The position numbers were made by a program, and so were the translations under genes. DNA of 39,592 nt from an uncultured Alphaproteobacteria bacterium. Lineage in GTDB: Bacteria > Pseudomonadota > Alphaproteobacteria > MPNO01 > UBA2964. Position 1 is the stretch's first letter, and every line of letters starts with the position of its first letter. Positions 26,230 through 35,414 of the stretch are shown here, one piece after another. The notes beneath the pieces are model-generated. The model worked only from the letters and a program-made list of their open reading frames with translations, did not search any database and was not told the origin of the DNA. The DNA is taken from NCBI GenBank assembly GCA_938048165.1, contig CALIBP010000010.1, positions 1-39,592 on the forward strand, given 5' to 3'.

Positions 26230-27585
26230 TTAAAAATCCATCATGTGAATAAGTGGTCGCAAGTCAGGCGCATTGACGACATCACCCCACGCCGCGATCA
26301 CCTCATTGCAACGCTCTGCCCCGATTAACGGCTCGCTCATCAGCCGCAGCTTGTTGGCCGTGTCTTCATCACTCATCGGGTTCGCCGGATGACCGGGTGG
26401 ATTAGTGTTCTCAACCTCCAAGACCGTACCGTCCTGCATTGTCACGGTAATCGCCAGCTTCATATCAGGCAGCAGCGCCTCAATTGCAGGATCAACGGTC
26501 ACCGTGATTTTATTGAGAAGGGGCCGGAGTGACGGATCCTGCACGCGGTCTTCCTCAAAGGAGGCAATCGAGATCGTGCTATCCACCAAGGTTCGGGCAA
26601 AAATATAAGGCAAGCTATGGTCAGCGGTTTCGCGAGTCTGCGGATCCCATTTTTCTGGCTCACCACCGATTTCTACGCGGGTGAGCTCGTCACAGAAAAT
26701 CTCAATGGATTTTATTTTATTAATATTGTTCGCCGCCAGTTTCTCCCGCAGCTCCATCGCCGCCCAGACTGCCGGCTGGCCATTGGTTTCCAGCGGCCAA
26801 TATTTAAAGAGAATCTGATCGAGGGTGCACGCACCGCCGTCGGTGGGAAACGGCGACAGATCGAAAGGCCCGGTAATGTTATCAAACAATCCATGCCGCC
26901 CCTCAAAGGCATTGCCGGGACCGACCATGCCTTCAGCGGCCAACGTCGCGGCGAACACACCGTTACGCGCGGCAAAGGGCGTCGCAACACTCTTCCACGA
27001 AGTCAGCTCACCCGACCGTGTGACCCTCAACGGCACGGAGGCCGTGGCGCTCATGCCGATGGCGTTAGCGGTCTGCTCGAGCGTAAGGCCCAGCAGATTA
27101 CAGACACCTGCCGTGGTCGAGAGCGCGACCATAAATCCCTGATCCCAGCCAAGTTTACGCAGATCGGTGCCTTCACACAGTCGCGTATAAATCTCGTAAC
27201 TCACCATCATCGCGGTGAGAAACTGTTGGCCGCTGAACGGTGCCGCCCCAGCCAAAGCGAGATGCGCGCCGAGACTGTCGCTGGGATGGCCGCCGGGAAA
27301 CCGGTCATTGAAATCATATTTGCGGATCATGCCGGAATTGATAAAGGTCGCCATTTCTACCGGCATCGTCGCATCGACAAACAATGTCCGCCCGGCATAG
27401 AGACCGGCACTCTGGCCGCCAGCGAGTCGTCGGCCAATGGACGCCGCCTCACACGCATGCGCCGCAAAGGCGCAGCCCAACGTATCGATCATATGCTGGG
27501 TCGCGGATCGGGCGATCCCGTCACTAAGATGATCAAAATTCAGCGTCGTCGCAAAAGTCGCAATCTGTTCGGTCAGACGATCCAT
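26230..27585 (-). CDS. MmgE/PrpD family protein
   Basis: A 451-residue protein of the 2-methylcitrate dehydratase (PrpD)/MmgE family. Typical segments are HMIDTLGCAFAAHACEA, a NDRFPGGHPSDSLGAHLAL motif near residue 100, and VPLRVTRSGELTSWKSVATP. Members dehydrate tricarboxylic acids or act on unknown substrates. Without prpB/prpC neighbours a propionate role is not supported. I start it at ATG 27585; the open frame extends 34 codons further but overlaps the upstream gene. It follows the arylsulfotransferase by 10 bp, so the two form an operon. Confidence 0.88.
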   Translation of the reverse strand: MDRLTEQIATFATTLNFDHLSDGIARSATQHMIDTLGCAFAAHACEAASIGRRLAGGQSAGLYAGRTLFVDATMPVEMATFINSGMIRKYDFNDRFPGGHPSDSLGAHLALAGAAPFSGQQFLTAMMVSYEIYTRLCEGTDLRKLGWDQGFMVALSTTAGVCNLLGLTLEQTANAIGMSATASVPLRVTRSGELTSWKSVATPFAARNGVFAATLAAEGMVGPGNAFEGRHGLFDNITGPFDLSPFPTDGGACTLDQILFKYWPLETNGQPAVWAAMELREKLAANNINKIKSIEIFCDELTRVEIGGEPEKWDPQTRETADHSLPYIFARTLVDSTISIASFEEDRVQDPSLRPLLNKITVTVDPAIEALLPDMKLAITVTMQDGTVLEVENTNPPGHPANPMSDEDTANKLRLMSEPLIGAERCNEVIAAWGDVVNAPDLRPLIHMMDF

Positions 27586-27595
27586 CACATTTCCA

Positions 27596-28858
27596 TCAGC
27601 TCGGCACGTATTCGCTACGGAAGGACGAGAGCGGCATGGGCGGGTCTTCCTCGCTGCCATCGATCCACATATCGAACACAATTTCATTATGCGGTGTTAT
27701 CTCAAGCAACCGCGCGCGGCACATGCCGCCACGATTGTCATTGGTCGGCACCCCATCGATGGTGCATACCCCGCCAAAATTCATAAAGGTGTTGCCGGTC
27801 TTCGGCAGGCGATAGGCACCGCCCTGATAGCAGCCATAGAGCCCCTCACCCAGGCCATCACCATCACCAAACGCCCAGACCTGTTCAACCGTCATCGCGT
27901 CTTCATCAACGGCAAACTCCACCACCCGGCTATAATTCTTTTCACCGGGCAGCGGGTCGGCGAACGGCAGGGCGCGGTGATTGCCATTGTCAAAACACAG
28001 GATGGTGCCAGTTGGAGTCACCGAACAATCATGCTGGTGATATTGCCATTCCACATCGCCAACCGGTTTGAGCAGCTTGTCCGACCAAGGCGCCCGCCAG
28101 TTACCGGGATCGCCGAGTATCCATTTGATCTCGCCGCTGCTGCGGTGGAATTTCAGAATACAGTCCTGGGTGCGCAGCGACAGCATGATGGTGTCATCGC
28201 GCGCGTCATAAAACACCGCATTGGTGTGGCACCAGTCATTGCTGTCGGGGAATCCCAGCTTGCGCCAGTAGCCCGAGCAGCTGCCATAACACAGCCGGTA
28301 GGGATCGAGCATATCGAGCAGATGCCATTTATTGACGACCTCACCCTTTGGAGTCACTTCGAGTACGACATCGCCAACCACATTGGCCGGCCCGCGCGGC
28401 GCGTCAGGATCGGTGTCGTTTTGTGGCCAGTCCGGCAGCACGCGCATCTCGGCGCTCAACAGCAACAGATTACCATTGGGGAACCGGTTTACCCGGTGAT
28501 GGGTCAACGGCACATCTATCTCGACCGAATTCGGCGGCGGCTCCTTATCCTGCCATTTGCCAGCGACATGCCATTGCCGAACCACCTGCCCCGAACGCAG
28601 CACTTCCTTGATCAGCCCGGCGCCGGTTAACGAGAACATCAGATTCCCGTTGGGCAATGCACAGCTATCCTGGGCCGCAGTGTCAAACTTCATATTGAGC
28701 GGGAAATTGCCATCCTGATCGACGCCGATAATCCAGCCGACCTTATTGCGCCCGATGTCAGGCCCGCCGGGACGGACGTTGAAGACCAACATCCCCGGCT
28801 CGCGCCGGGCCGGTTTACAGACATCAATATGATGCGGCGGCAGGTTTCCAAAACTCAT
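27596..28858 (-). CDS. Arylsulfotransferase (ASST)-family protein
   Basis: A 420-residue protein resembling the ASST family, a beta-propeller that transfers sulfate between phenols without PAPS in characterised members. Family-like segments are DSCALPNGNLMFSLTG, LTHHRVNRFPNGNLLLLS, WCHTNAVFYDARDDTIMLSL and WQYHQHDCSVTPTGTILCF. The His residues in the last three are candidates for the catalytic and propeller positions. Characterised ASSTs are periplasmic; no signal peptide is seen here, so activity or location may differ. It precedes the MmgE/PrpD gene by 10 bp and converges on the decarboxylase/GST pair. Sulfation as the reaction is inference. Confidence 0.75.
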   Translation of the reverse strand: MSFGNLPPHHIDVCKPARREPGMLVFNVRPGGPDIGRNKVGWIIGVDQDGNFPLNMKFDTAAQDSCALPNGNLMFSLTGAGLIKEVLRSGQVVRQWHVAGKWQDKEPPPNSVEIDVPLTHHRVNRFPNGNLLLLSAEMRVLPDWPQNDTDPDAPRGPANVVGDVVLEVTPKGEVVNKWHLLDMLDPYRLCYGSCSGYWRKLGFPDSNDWCHTNAVFYDARDDTIMLSLRTQDCILKFHRSSGEIKWILGDPGNWRAPWSDKLLKPVGDVEWQYHQHDCSVTPTGTILCFDNGNHRALPFADPLPGEKNYSRVVEFAVDEDAMTVEQVWAFGDGDGLGEGLYGCYQGGAYRLPKTGNTFMNFGGVCTIDGVPTNDNRGGMCRARLLEITPHNEIVFDMWIDGSEEDPPMPLSSFRSEYVPS

Positions 28859-29010
28859 TTAAACTGTTCCGTTCCTGAAGCGTTGACCACAGGATATCAC
28901 AGCAATCGGGCGGAGCTATAGCGCGACCGATACCGTCTGGACCAGGTTTTCTTGCGCGAGATGGAAGCCACCCATTTTTAGGAAGTTCTGCGAGTCGTCA
29001 GCAGCGGACA

Positions 29011-29931
29011 CTAGAGGTTTTTTTGACACTCGCTTTTTATCAACCGGCGGAGCCAACGATGTGCTGGGTCTTCGGTAAATCGTTCATGCCAGATTTGAGA
29101 GAAGGTAAACGGCGGCGCCTGAAGCTCACTTGGCAATTCCAAAAAAATCAAGTCATCGGTCATGACTTGTCGGGCCAGCAGCTCTGGGACCGTGATAATC
29201 AAATCAGTAGGAGCAATTACAGCACTAATTGCAAGGAACTGCGTGATCCTGAGCGCAATTGTCCTTTCAAAGCCGTGCTCTTTCAAAACGCTATCAATCC
29301 GGCTCCCTCCCCTTCCGGTGATGCTCAGCAAGGCATGGTGTGCAGTAGCATAGTCTTTGAGGTCCATGCTGCGCTCAGACAGGGGGTGTCCTTTGCGCAT
29401 CAAACAGACCTGCCGGTCGGTCAACAGGGACTGCGCCGCGACATTGTCCAAAACGGGTCCATCGTCGAAAACACCAAACCCGAGCGAGATTTTCCCTTGG
29501 CACATCTCGGCAATGCCCTCCTCGGAAAGGTTTTCTAATTCGATCTGGATCTGCGGGGCCAAATTGAAGACCTGGCCGAGGACCGGAGGCATTATCATTT
29601 GAGCGAGATAGTCCGGCGCCATGATGCGAAACCGGTCTTGCGCTTTTGATGGGTCAAATACCGGCGGCTTGAACACTCCTGATACACGTGCCAAGGCGTC
29701 TTGGACTGGCCCACGTAGCGCCTCACCACGGGGCGTTAAGACCATGCCTCTGCCCGATCGCACAAGCAACGGATCCTTAAGCGCATACTGCAGGCGGTTC
29801 AATGCCCGGCTCATGGCTGGTTGCGAGAGGTTCACCTAGTTTGCCGCCCTAGTGACACTTTCGGTTTCCAGCAACGCTTTAAGCGCTTTCAACAGGTTCA
29901 GATCAATGTTCCCAATATTTGAATATTGCAT
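29011..29931 (-). pseudogene. LysR-type regulator with in-frame TAG inside the HTH
   Basis: From ATG 29931 the frame encodes MQYSNIGNIDLNLLKALKAL and continues to VTRAAN, then TAG at codon 32 (29836-29838). It then reads VNLSQPAMSRALNRLQ and a full effector domain to a final TAG at 29011, 306 codons in all. Both sides match a LysR protein, with the amber falling between the two helices of the HTH. The GTG immediately after the stop could restart a 274-residue protein lacking the first helix, which would not bind DNA normally. The gene diverges from the NmrA-like gene, the usual place for a LysR regulator of that gene. Confidence 0.8.
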
Positions 29932-29970
29932 AAATAATATATAAAACATGCATTATAATTATTTAATTAG

Positions 29971-30010
29971 CTCCCGTAAGTTTTGGTCATCGAAACCGAC
30001 TACACGGGAG
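29971..30010 (+). promoter_or_regulatory. Leader hairpin that pairs with the SD of the NmrA-like gene
   Basis: CTCCCGT (29971-29977) is fully complementary to ACGGGAG (30004-30010), which overlaps the SD GGGAGG (30006-30011). Short inner pairs AGT/ACT and GGT/ACC extend the dyad. Formation in mRNA would hide the ribosome site; as DNA it could be an operator. Confidence 0.5.
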
Positions 30011-30018
30011 GAATTATC

Positions 30019-30882
30019 ATGTTTGTTATTTCAGGCGTCACCGGAAACACTGGTTCCGTCGTTGCCCAAACGCTCATCGACCAAGGGCAACCGGTGCGAG
30101 TCATCGTCCGTACCGAAGAGAAAGGAAACCCTTGGAAAGCGAAAGGTGCCGAGATTGCGGTTGCTGACATCTTAGATATCGCAGCCATGACAAAAGCGTT
30201 GGACGGTGCCAGTGGAGCTTACTTTCTGCTACCTCCTGATCTTTCCAATGATGACTTTATTGGCGTCAGCATCAAATGTGCTGAGGCAATAGTCGCCGCA
30301 GCCAAAGTCGCCCGGTTGCCGCATGCGGTTATCCTTTCGTCCGTCGGCGCACAGCACGAAGAGCGCATTGGGCCGATCACTACCATCGGCCATCTGGAAA
30401 GACTTTTTGTAAAGGCACACGTCCCTCTGACCGCAGTTCGCCCTGGGTATTTTCTGGAAAACATTCAGGATGTCCTTCCTGCCACCGTCCACGAAGGGGT
30501 ATATCCAAGCATGATCCATCCTCTTAATCGGAAGATCGACATGGTTGCCACACGTGACATCGGCCTGACTGTTGCCAAGGCCCTCCTGGACCCGTCGTCG
30601 ATCCCGTATCGAGTAATCGAACTGAGGGGAGCGAACCAATATTCCGCTGAGGACATCGCGGAGGAGCTTTCAAAAACGCTTGGTCGCGACGTTGTTGCGG
30701 TTGCAGTTCCACGGGAACGCTGGGTGGATCAACTCAAGCAAAACGGCTTGTCTCAGCAGTCCGCTGAGAGTCTTGCTGAAATGCATGAGAACATAAACAA
30801 CGGGCGCATCGACTTTCTTGATCTGGATGCTCGAAAGGCCTCGATTGACCTGAGCACTTTCATCACCAATTTGGCAGTCTAG
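30019..30882 (+). CDS. NmrA-like NAD(P)-binding protein
   Basis: A 287-residue Rossmann-fold protein of the atypical SDR/NmrA class. The dinucleotide motif is SGVTGNTGSVVAQTLIDQG at the N-terminus, followed by PVRVIVRTEEKG as the region that usually selects NADP. The family segment LTAVRPGYFLENIQ lies near residue 145. Members are NAD(P)H-dependent oxidoreductases or redox sensors. I use the ATG at 30019 with the strong SD GGGAGG 7 nt upstream; the open frame upstream adds only 12 codons. It is divergent from the interrupted LysR gene and followed by a VOC protein gene 73 bp later. Confidence 0.88.
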   Translation: MFVISGVTGNTGSVVAQTLIDQGQPVRVIVRTEEKGNPWKAKGAEIAVADILDIAAMTKALDGASGAYFLLPPDLSNDDFIGVSIKCAEAIVAAAKVARLPHAVILSSVGAQHEERIGPITTIGHLERLFVKAHVPLTAVRPGYFLENIQDVLPATVHEGVYPSMIHPLNRKIDMVATRDIGLTVAKALLDPSSIPYRVIELRGANQYSAEDIAEELSKTLGRDVVAVAVPRERWVDQLKQNGLSQQSAESLAEMHENINNGRIDFLDLDARKASIDLSTFITNLAV

Positions 30883-30955
30883 ATGAGTTGACCATAACTA
30901 TCCTCAATCTTGGCAATTTTGAACATTCTAGCGCACTTCAGGAGATGATCAAAAA

Positions 30956-31357
30956 ATGAAACAGATTACCGGTATCAATCACGTGGGAATTAGGGTTAGG
31001 AACCTTGCGGTGACGCGGGATTTTTATGAAAAGCTCGGTTTCGAGTTTATCAAAGGACCGGTCGGCCCCGAGCCTGTTGCGGTTATGATCCACCCATGCG
31101 GTGTCAACATGAACTTCATATTAAACGCTTCGAAGAACGCTGACAGCGACAATGTCTTAATGGACCGGTCGACGAAGCAGGCTGGGTACACTCATGTAGC
31201 ATTGGAAGTTAGTGATCTGGAAAGTGTAGAGCGCCAGCTGGGCGAACTGGAAATTCCGATCACTGGCGAGGTTGAACTGCCAACAGGCGCACGGTTCATC
31301 TTTGTTAGAGATCCGGATCGCAACGTCATTGAATTTCACAGACCCGCATCCAGCTGA
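30956..31357 (+). CDS. VOC-superfamily (glyoxalase/dioxygenase-fold) protein
   Basis: A 133-residue single VOC domain pair. It has INHVGIRVRNLAVTRDFYEK at the start, YTHVALEVSDLESVERQL in the middle and FVRDPDRNVIEFHRP at the end. His9, His80 and Glu126 are at the expected metal-ligand positions. The family includes glyoxalase I, extradiol dioxygenases and resistance proteins; the substrate is not evident. It probably shares a transcript with the NmrA-like gene 73 bp upstream, so it may belong to the same LysR-linked response to an electrophile or aromatic compound. Confidence 0.85.
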   Translation: MKQITGINHVGIRVRNLAVTRDFYEKLGFEFIKGPVGPEPVAVMIHPCGVNMNFILNASKNADSDNVLMDRSTKQAGYTHVALEVSDLESVERQLGELEIPITGEVELPTGARFIFVRDPDRNVIEFHRPASS

Positions 31358-31458
31358 CTAAAGGCGGCGGCCACGCAGGTTGCATCCCAACTTCGACAAG
31401 TCTTGATCGAATTTGTTAACCGTTTCTTTTCTACATGGAAGGAATGAACGTGTCCGCT

Positions 31459-31479
31459 TCAGGTCAAAAGCAGACCTGA
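31459..31479. terminator. 7-bp perfect hairpin between VOC gene and polA
   Basis: TCAGGTC (31459-31465) and GACCTGA (31473-31479), loop 7 nt, lie 11 bp past the polA stop. No T-run is present. An alternative overlapping pairing, GTCcGCTT with AAGCaGAC, is also possible. Confidence 0.4.
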
Positions 31480-31489
31480 CGACCCCTTC

Positions 31490-34312
31490 CTAATGCGCGA
31501 CGTCCCAGTTGGCGCCGGAGCCGGTGTCGCAGATCAGCGGTACGGACAGGCTGGCGGCTGATTCCATGGTTTTCTTGACCACCTCTTCAGTCTTTTTCAG
31601 CTCTTTTTCCGACACTTCGAAGATCAGCTCATCATGGACCTGCAGCAGCATCTGCGCCTTGAGCTTGGCCTTTTTGAGCGCCCCCGGCATCAGGATCATC
31701 GCGCGCTTGATGATGTCGGCAGCCGAGCCCTGGAGCGGCGCGTTGATCGCGGCGCGTTCCATGAAATTGCGACGCGCCGGGTTCTTGTCCTGGATGCCCG
31801 GCACATGCACCCGGCGGCCATAGATGGTTTTGACATAGCCGTTTTCGCGGGCGAATTCCTTGGCGTCATCCATATAGCCCTTTACGCCGGGATAGCGCTC
31901 AAAATAGGCCTCGATATAGGATTTGGCTTCACCCTGCGCGATGCCGAGCTGACGCGCCAGACCAAACGGGCTGATGCCATAGATGATGCCAAAATTGATC
32001 GCCTTGGCACGATTGCGGGTGGTGCTATCGAGCTCATCAATCGGAATGCCAAACACCTCGCTGGCCGTCATCGCGTGAATATCCGCCCCATCCTTGAAAG
32101 CCTTTTTGAGCACATCGATATCGGCGACATGTGCCAACAGCCGCAGCTCAATCTGCGAGTAATCCGCCGACAGCAGCACATTGCCCTTATCGGCGACAAA
32201 GGCGGTCCTGATCTTGCGACCCTCTTCGGTGCGGATAGGGATATTCTGGAGGTTGGGATCATTGGAGGACAGCCGCCCGGTCGAGGCAATCGCCTGCGCG
32301 TAGGAGGTATGGACGCGCCCGGTGCGGGCATCGATCTGCCCCATCAGCGCATCGGTGTAGGTACTTTTGAGTTTGCTGAGCTGCCGCCATTCGAGGACTT
32401 TTACCGGCAGGTCATGACCCTGAGCCGCCAGCCCTTCGAGAATATCAGCACCGGTGCCGTAAGCGCCGGTCTTGCCTTTCTTGCCGCCCGGCAGACCCAT
32501 CTCGTCAAACAGCACTTCGCCGAGCTGCTTGGGGGAGCCGATATTAAACTCATGTCCGGCCAGCTCGTGGATAGCATCGCCGAGCGTCGCGATGCGTTTT
32601 TCAAAATCATCGGACAGTGATTTCAGCACATTGACATCGACCTTGATGCCCGCGCTTTCCATATCTTCCAGCACATCAATCAAGGGTCGTTCGATGCGCT
32701 CATAAACCGTTGCCATCTTTTCAAATACCAGACGCGGTTTGAGCAGCCGGTGCAGCTCGAGCGTGACATCGGCATCTTCCGCCGCGTAATCCAGCGCTGC
32801 TTCCAGTTCAACCTCGGCAAAGCTGATCTTCTTTTTACCGGTGCCGGTAACCTCGCTGTATTTGATGTTGGTGCGATCGAGATGCAGCCGCGTCAGATCA
32901 TCAAGACCATGACCATGCGACCCGCCATCCAGCACATAAGACAGCAGCATGGTGTCATCGACCGGTGACATATCAATGCCATAGCGGGCGAAGACCTCGC
33001 TGTCATATTTGGCGTTATGAGCGACCTTGAGCGTGCCGCGATCCTCAAGCATTGGCTTGAGCAGTTTGAGCGCCTTCTTCATATCGATCTGCTTCGGCGC
33101 GCCATCTGCGCTCGGCTCCTCGGCATCACCGCCACCGAGATCGAACGAACCCTGGCTTTTGGGGGCGACATGGCCAAGCGGGATATAGCAGGCGCGGGCA
33201 CCTTTCACCGGCAGGTCCATCGATAGCGAGACCCCGACCAGCTCCGCATTCAGCGAATCCAGGGAGTCGGTTTCGGTATCGACCGCGACCGTTCCCTGTT
33301 CCATTGCCGATGCGATCCAGGTCTTGAGCGCGGCTTCATCCTGCACCAGCGCATAACCCGCCTCATTCCGCTTATCATCCGCCGCCGGGGTGGGTGCATC
33401 TTCCGGCACATCGTGACCCGCCTGGACCAGCCCGGCTTTGACCTTGGCGAGGATCGATTTAAAGCCCTGCTCTTCCAGAAAGGGAATGATTTTTTCGGGA
33501 TCAAGATCCCTAACCACAAAATCCTCATAGGATTGCTCGACCGGCGCATCGACCGCCAGCGTGACCAGATCACGCGAGATACGCGCCTGATCGGCAAACT
33601 CGATCAGGTTTTCGCGGCGCTTGTTCTGTTTAATCTCGCCCGCGCGCTCGAGCAACGTATCAAGATCACCATATTCTTCTATCAGCTGCGCGGCGATCTT
33701 GACCCCGATCCCCGGCACACCCGGCACGTTATCGGCGGAGTCGCCCGCGAGAGACTGAATATCGACGACCTTGTCGGGCGTGACGCCAAATTTCTTTTCA
33801 ACTTCCTCATAGCTGATGATGGTGCCCTTCATCGGGTCCTGCATCGAGATATTATCATCGATGAGCTGCATCAGATCCTTGTCGGAGGACACGATGGTGA
33901 CCCGCAGCCCATCAGCGGCAGCCTGTTTGGCATAGGTCGCGATCAGATCATCGGCCTCATAGCCCTCCATCTCAGCCTGCGGCAGCCCATAGGCCTCCAC
34001 CGATTCGCGGATCAAGGAAAATTGCGGGACCAGGTCCTCCGGTGGCGGTGGGCGGTGCGCCTTATATTCAGGGTATATGTCAGAGCGGAAGGTCTTGCGC
34101 GCGGTATCAAAGATCACCGCCAGATAATCGGTCTCGGAGTCCTCAACCAGCTTGGTCAACATCGAGGTAAAGCCATAGACGGCATTAACCGGCGTGCCGT
34201 CGGGTCGCGTCATCGGCGGCAGGGCGTGATAGGCCCGGAAAATATAGCCAGAGCCATCAATCAGAAATAAATGCTTGGGTTCTCCGTCATCCGGTTTGCT
34301 TGTCGTGGCCAT
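31490..34312 (-). CDS. polA: DNA polymerase I
   Basis: A 940-residue three-domain Pol I used for Okazaki-fragment processing and repair. The 5'-nuclease begins HLFLIDGSGYIFRAYHALPP and includes EGYEADDLIATYA. The 3'-5' exonuclease appears active, with Exo I AVDTETDSL, Exo II VAHNAKYDSE and Exo III DYAAEDADVTLEL. The polymerase has motif A LLSADYSQIELRLLAH, motif B RNRAKAINFGIIYGISPFGL and motif C LLQVHDELIFEV. The length is normal, and the start MATTSKPDD leaves about 13 residues before the conserved core. It is a single gene with 75 bp to the peptidase-like gene downstream of its start. Confidence 0.98.
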   Translation of the reverse strand: MATTSKPDDGEPKHLFLIDGSGYIFRAYHALPPMTRPDGTPVNAVYGFTSMLTKLVEDSETDYLAVIFDTARKTFRSDIYPEYKAHRPPPPEDLVPQFSLIRESVEAYGLPQAEMEGYEADDLIATYAKQAAADGLRVTIVSSDKDLMQLIDDNISMQDPMKGTIISYEEVEKKFGVTPDKVVDIQSLAGDSADNVPGVPGIGVKIAAQLIEEYGDLDTLLERAGEIKQNKRRENLIEFADQARISRDLVTLAVDAPVEQSYEDFVVRDLDPEKIIPFLEEQGFKSILAKVKAGLVQAGHDVPEDAPTPAADDKRNEAGYALVQDEAALKTWIASAMEQGTVAVDTETDSLDSLNAELVGVSLSMDLPVKGARACYIPLGHVAPKSQGSFDLGGGDAEEPSADGAPKQIDMKKALKLLKPMLEDRGTLKVAHNAKYDSEVFARYGIDMSPVDDTMLLSYVLDGGSHGHGLDDLTRLHLDRTNIKYSEVTGTGKKKISFAEVELEAALDYAAEDADVTLELHRLLKPRLVFEKMATVYERIERPLIDVLEDMESAGIKVDVNVLKSLSDDFEKRIATLGDAIHELAGHEFNIGSPKQLGEVLFDEMGLPGGKKGKTGAYGTGADILEGLAAQGHDLPVKVLEWRQLSKLKSTYTDALMGQIDARTGRVHTSYAQAIASTGRLSSNDPNLQNIPIRTEEGRKIRTAFVADKGNVLLSADYSQIELRLLAHVADIDVLKKAFKDGADIHAMTASEVFGIPIDELDSTTRNRAKAINFGIIYGISPFGLARQLGIAQGEAKSYIEAYFERYPGVKGYMDDAKEFARENGYVKTIYGRRVHVPGIQDKNPARRNFMERAAINAPLQGSAADIIKRAMILMPGALKKAKLKAQMLLQVHDELIFEVSEKELKKTEEVVKKTMESAASLSVPLICDTGSGANWDVAH

Positions 34313-34387
34313 GGCTTTCGTCCCCTGTTTCGATGTCTAAAACATGCCGCAAGGGGGCGGAGGAGTCGAGGGAGAGTCGAGTCGTCC

Positions 34388-35407
34388 CTAAGGGGTATCC
34401 ACAGATATCTGCTGTGTCTGAGGGGTTTTATCCGTGTCGGTCCCGGAAAGTAATTTTGCCACCCCGCGATAGCGCCCCGGTGGCCAGCTCTTGCCGACCC
34501 TGCGCTTGCGCCCGATATAGACCATCCGCCAGGCCTGGTTACGGGTGATGGCGATATCCTTGGTGATAAAGTCGCTGCCATCCGGCATTTTTATGGTGAG
34601 TTGCAGCGTACTGCCTTTTGCCACGCTGAATAGCGCCGCCCAGAATACCAATGCCTTTGCATTGCGCTTTATCACAGGCGGGCTCGCCGCATTGGTTTTG
34701 ATCCCGGCACCGCTGGGCATCGCGGGCGCAAACCCGGCGGCATAGAGCCATGAGTGCTGATAGCGAACATTTGCAACGCTTTTGAACAGTGGCTTGCCCG
34801 GCAGGCCACACCCCTGCCCCTGCCTCCTCCCATTGACCGGATCAACAATCTGCCCGTCCTTGCGCAAGGCCAGGTGAAGATACGGGAACGCTGTCCGGCC
34901 GGACATGCCGACCCGTCCGATGGCCTCACCCCGCGCAACGACATCCCCCTGCGTCACCCAGATACTGCCACGCCGCAGGTGACAATACTGGCTTTCCCAG
35001 ACACCCGCGTGACGGATAACAATGCCATTGCCGCATTCCCGGCCCTTGATCTTTTCTGCCGAGAAACTGAGTCCGTGCTCGGCGATGTTGTTTCGCAACC
35101 GCAGGACCGTGCCGGCGGCAATGGCGCGCACATCAACACCGCGCTGCATCTGCGCAAGATCGCGGACCGCAAAGTCAGTCCCTTTGTGCCCGTCATAGCT
35201 GCGCGGACCGCAGGCACTATCGGCAACGGCTTTGCTCCCATCATGATCGACATAGTTCATGACCCAGCAGGTCGCGCCGAGATTGCAGTTAAGGGGCAGG
35301 TCAAAAGGCGGGCGGTCACTGGCAACGGCCGCAAAGGGCTGTCCGGCAAGCAGAATAGATATAATGGCAAGCAGACGTCGGCAGGCGGCGCCCGAGCAAA
35401 TTTTCAA
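34388..35407 (-). CDS. M23-family (LytM-like) peptidase with altered HxH motif
   Basis: A 339-residue exported protein. A signal peptide (about LLAIISILLAGQPFAAVAS) is followed by an M23 domain (about 65-195) with zinc ligands in GHKGTDF. A conserved YCHLRRGS segment is also present, then FPYLHLALR where M23 enzymes normally read PHLHF; the first His of HxH is Tyr here. The C-terminal part is unassigned. No ATG lies near the signal peptide, so I use TTG 35407, just after the zf-CHCC stop; the open frame upstream overlaps that gene. The role would be cell-wall hydrolysis or, if inactive, activation of an amidase. Confidence 0.75.
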   Translation of the reverse strand: MKICSGAACRRLLAIISILLAGQPFAAVASDRPPFDLPLNCNLGATCWVMNYVDHDGSKAVADSACGPRSYDGHKGTDFAVRDLAQMQRGVDVRAIAAGTVLRLRNNIAEHGLSFSAEKIKGRECGNGIVIRHAGVWESQYCHLRRGSIWVTQGDVVARGEAIGRVGMSGRTAFPYLHLALRKDGQIVDPVNGRRQGQGCGLPGKPLFKSVANVRYQHSWLYAAGFAPAMPSGAGIKTNAASPPVIKRNAKALVFWAALFSVAKGSTLQLTIKMPDGSDFITKDIAITRNQAWRMVYIGRKRRVGKSWPPGRYRGVAKLLSGTDTDKTPQTQQISVDTP

Positions 35408-35414
35408 AAGCAGC

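Noticed and set aside
26617-27786. 389-aa plus-strand ORF opposite the MmgE/PrpD gene
   Set aside because: Shadow of a well-supported enzyme; composition rich in Arg/His/Gly without domain features.
31634-32620. 328-aa plus-strand ORF opposite polA
   Set aside because: Antisense shadow of polA with no recognisable motif.
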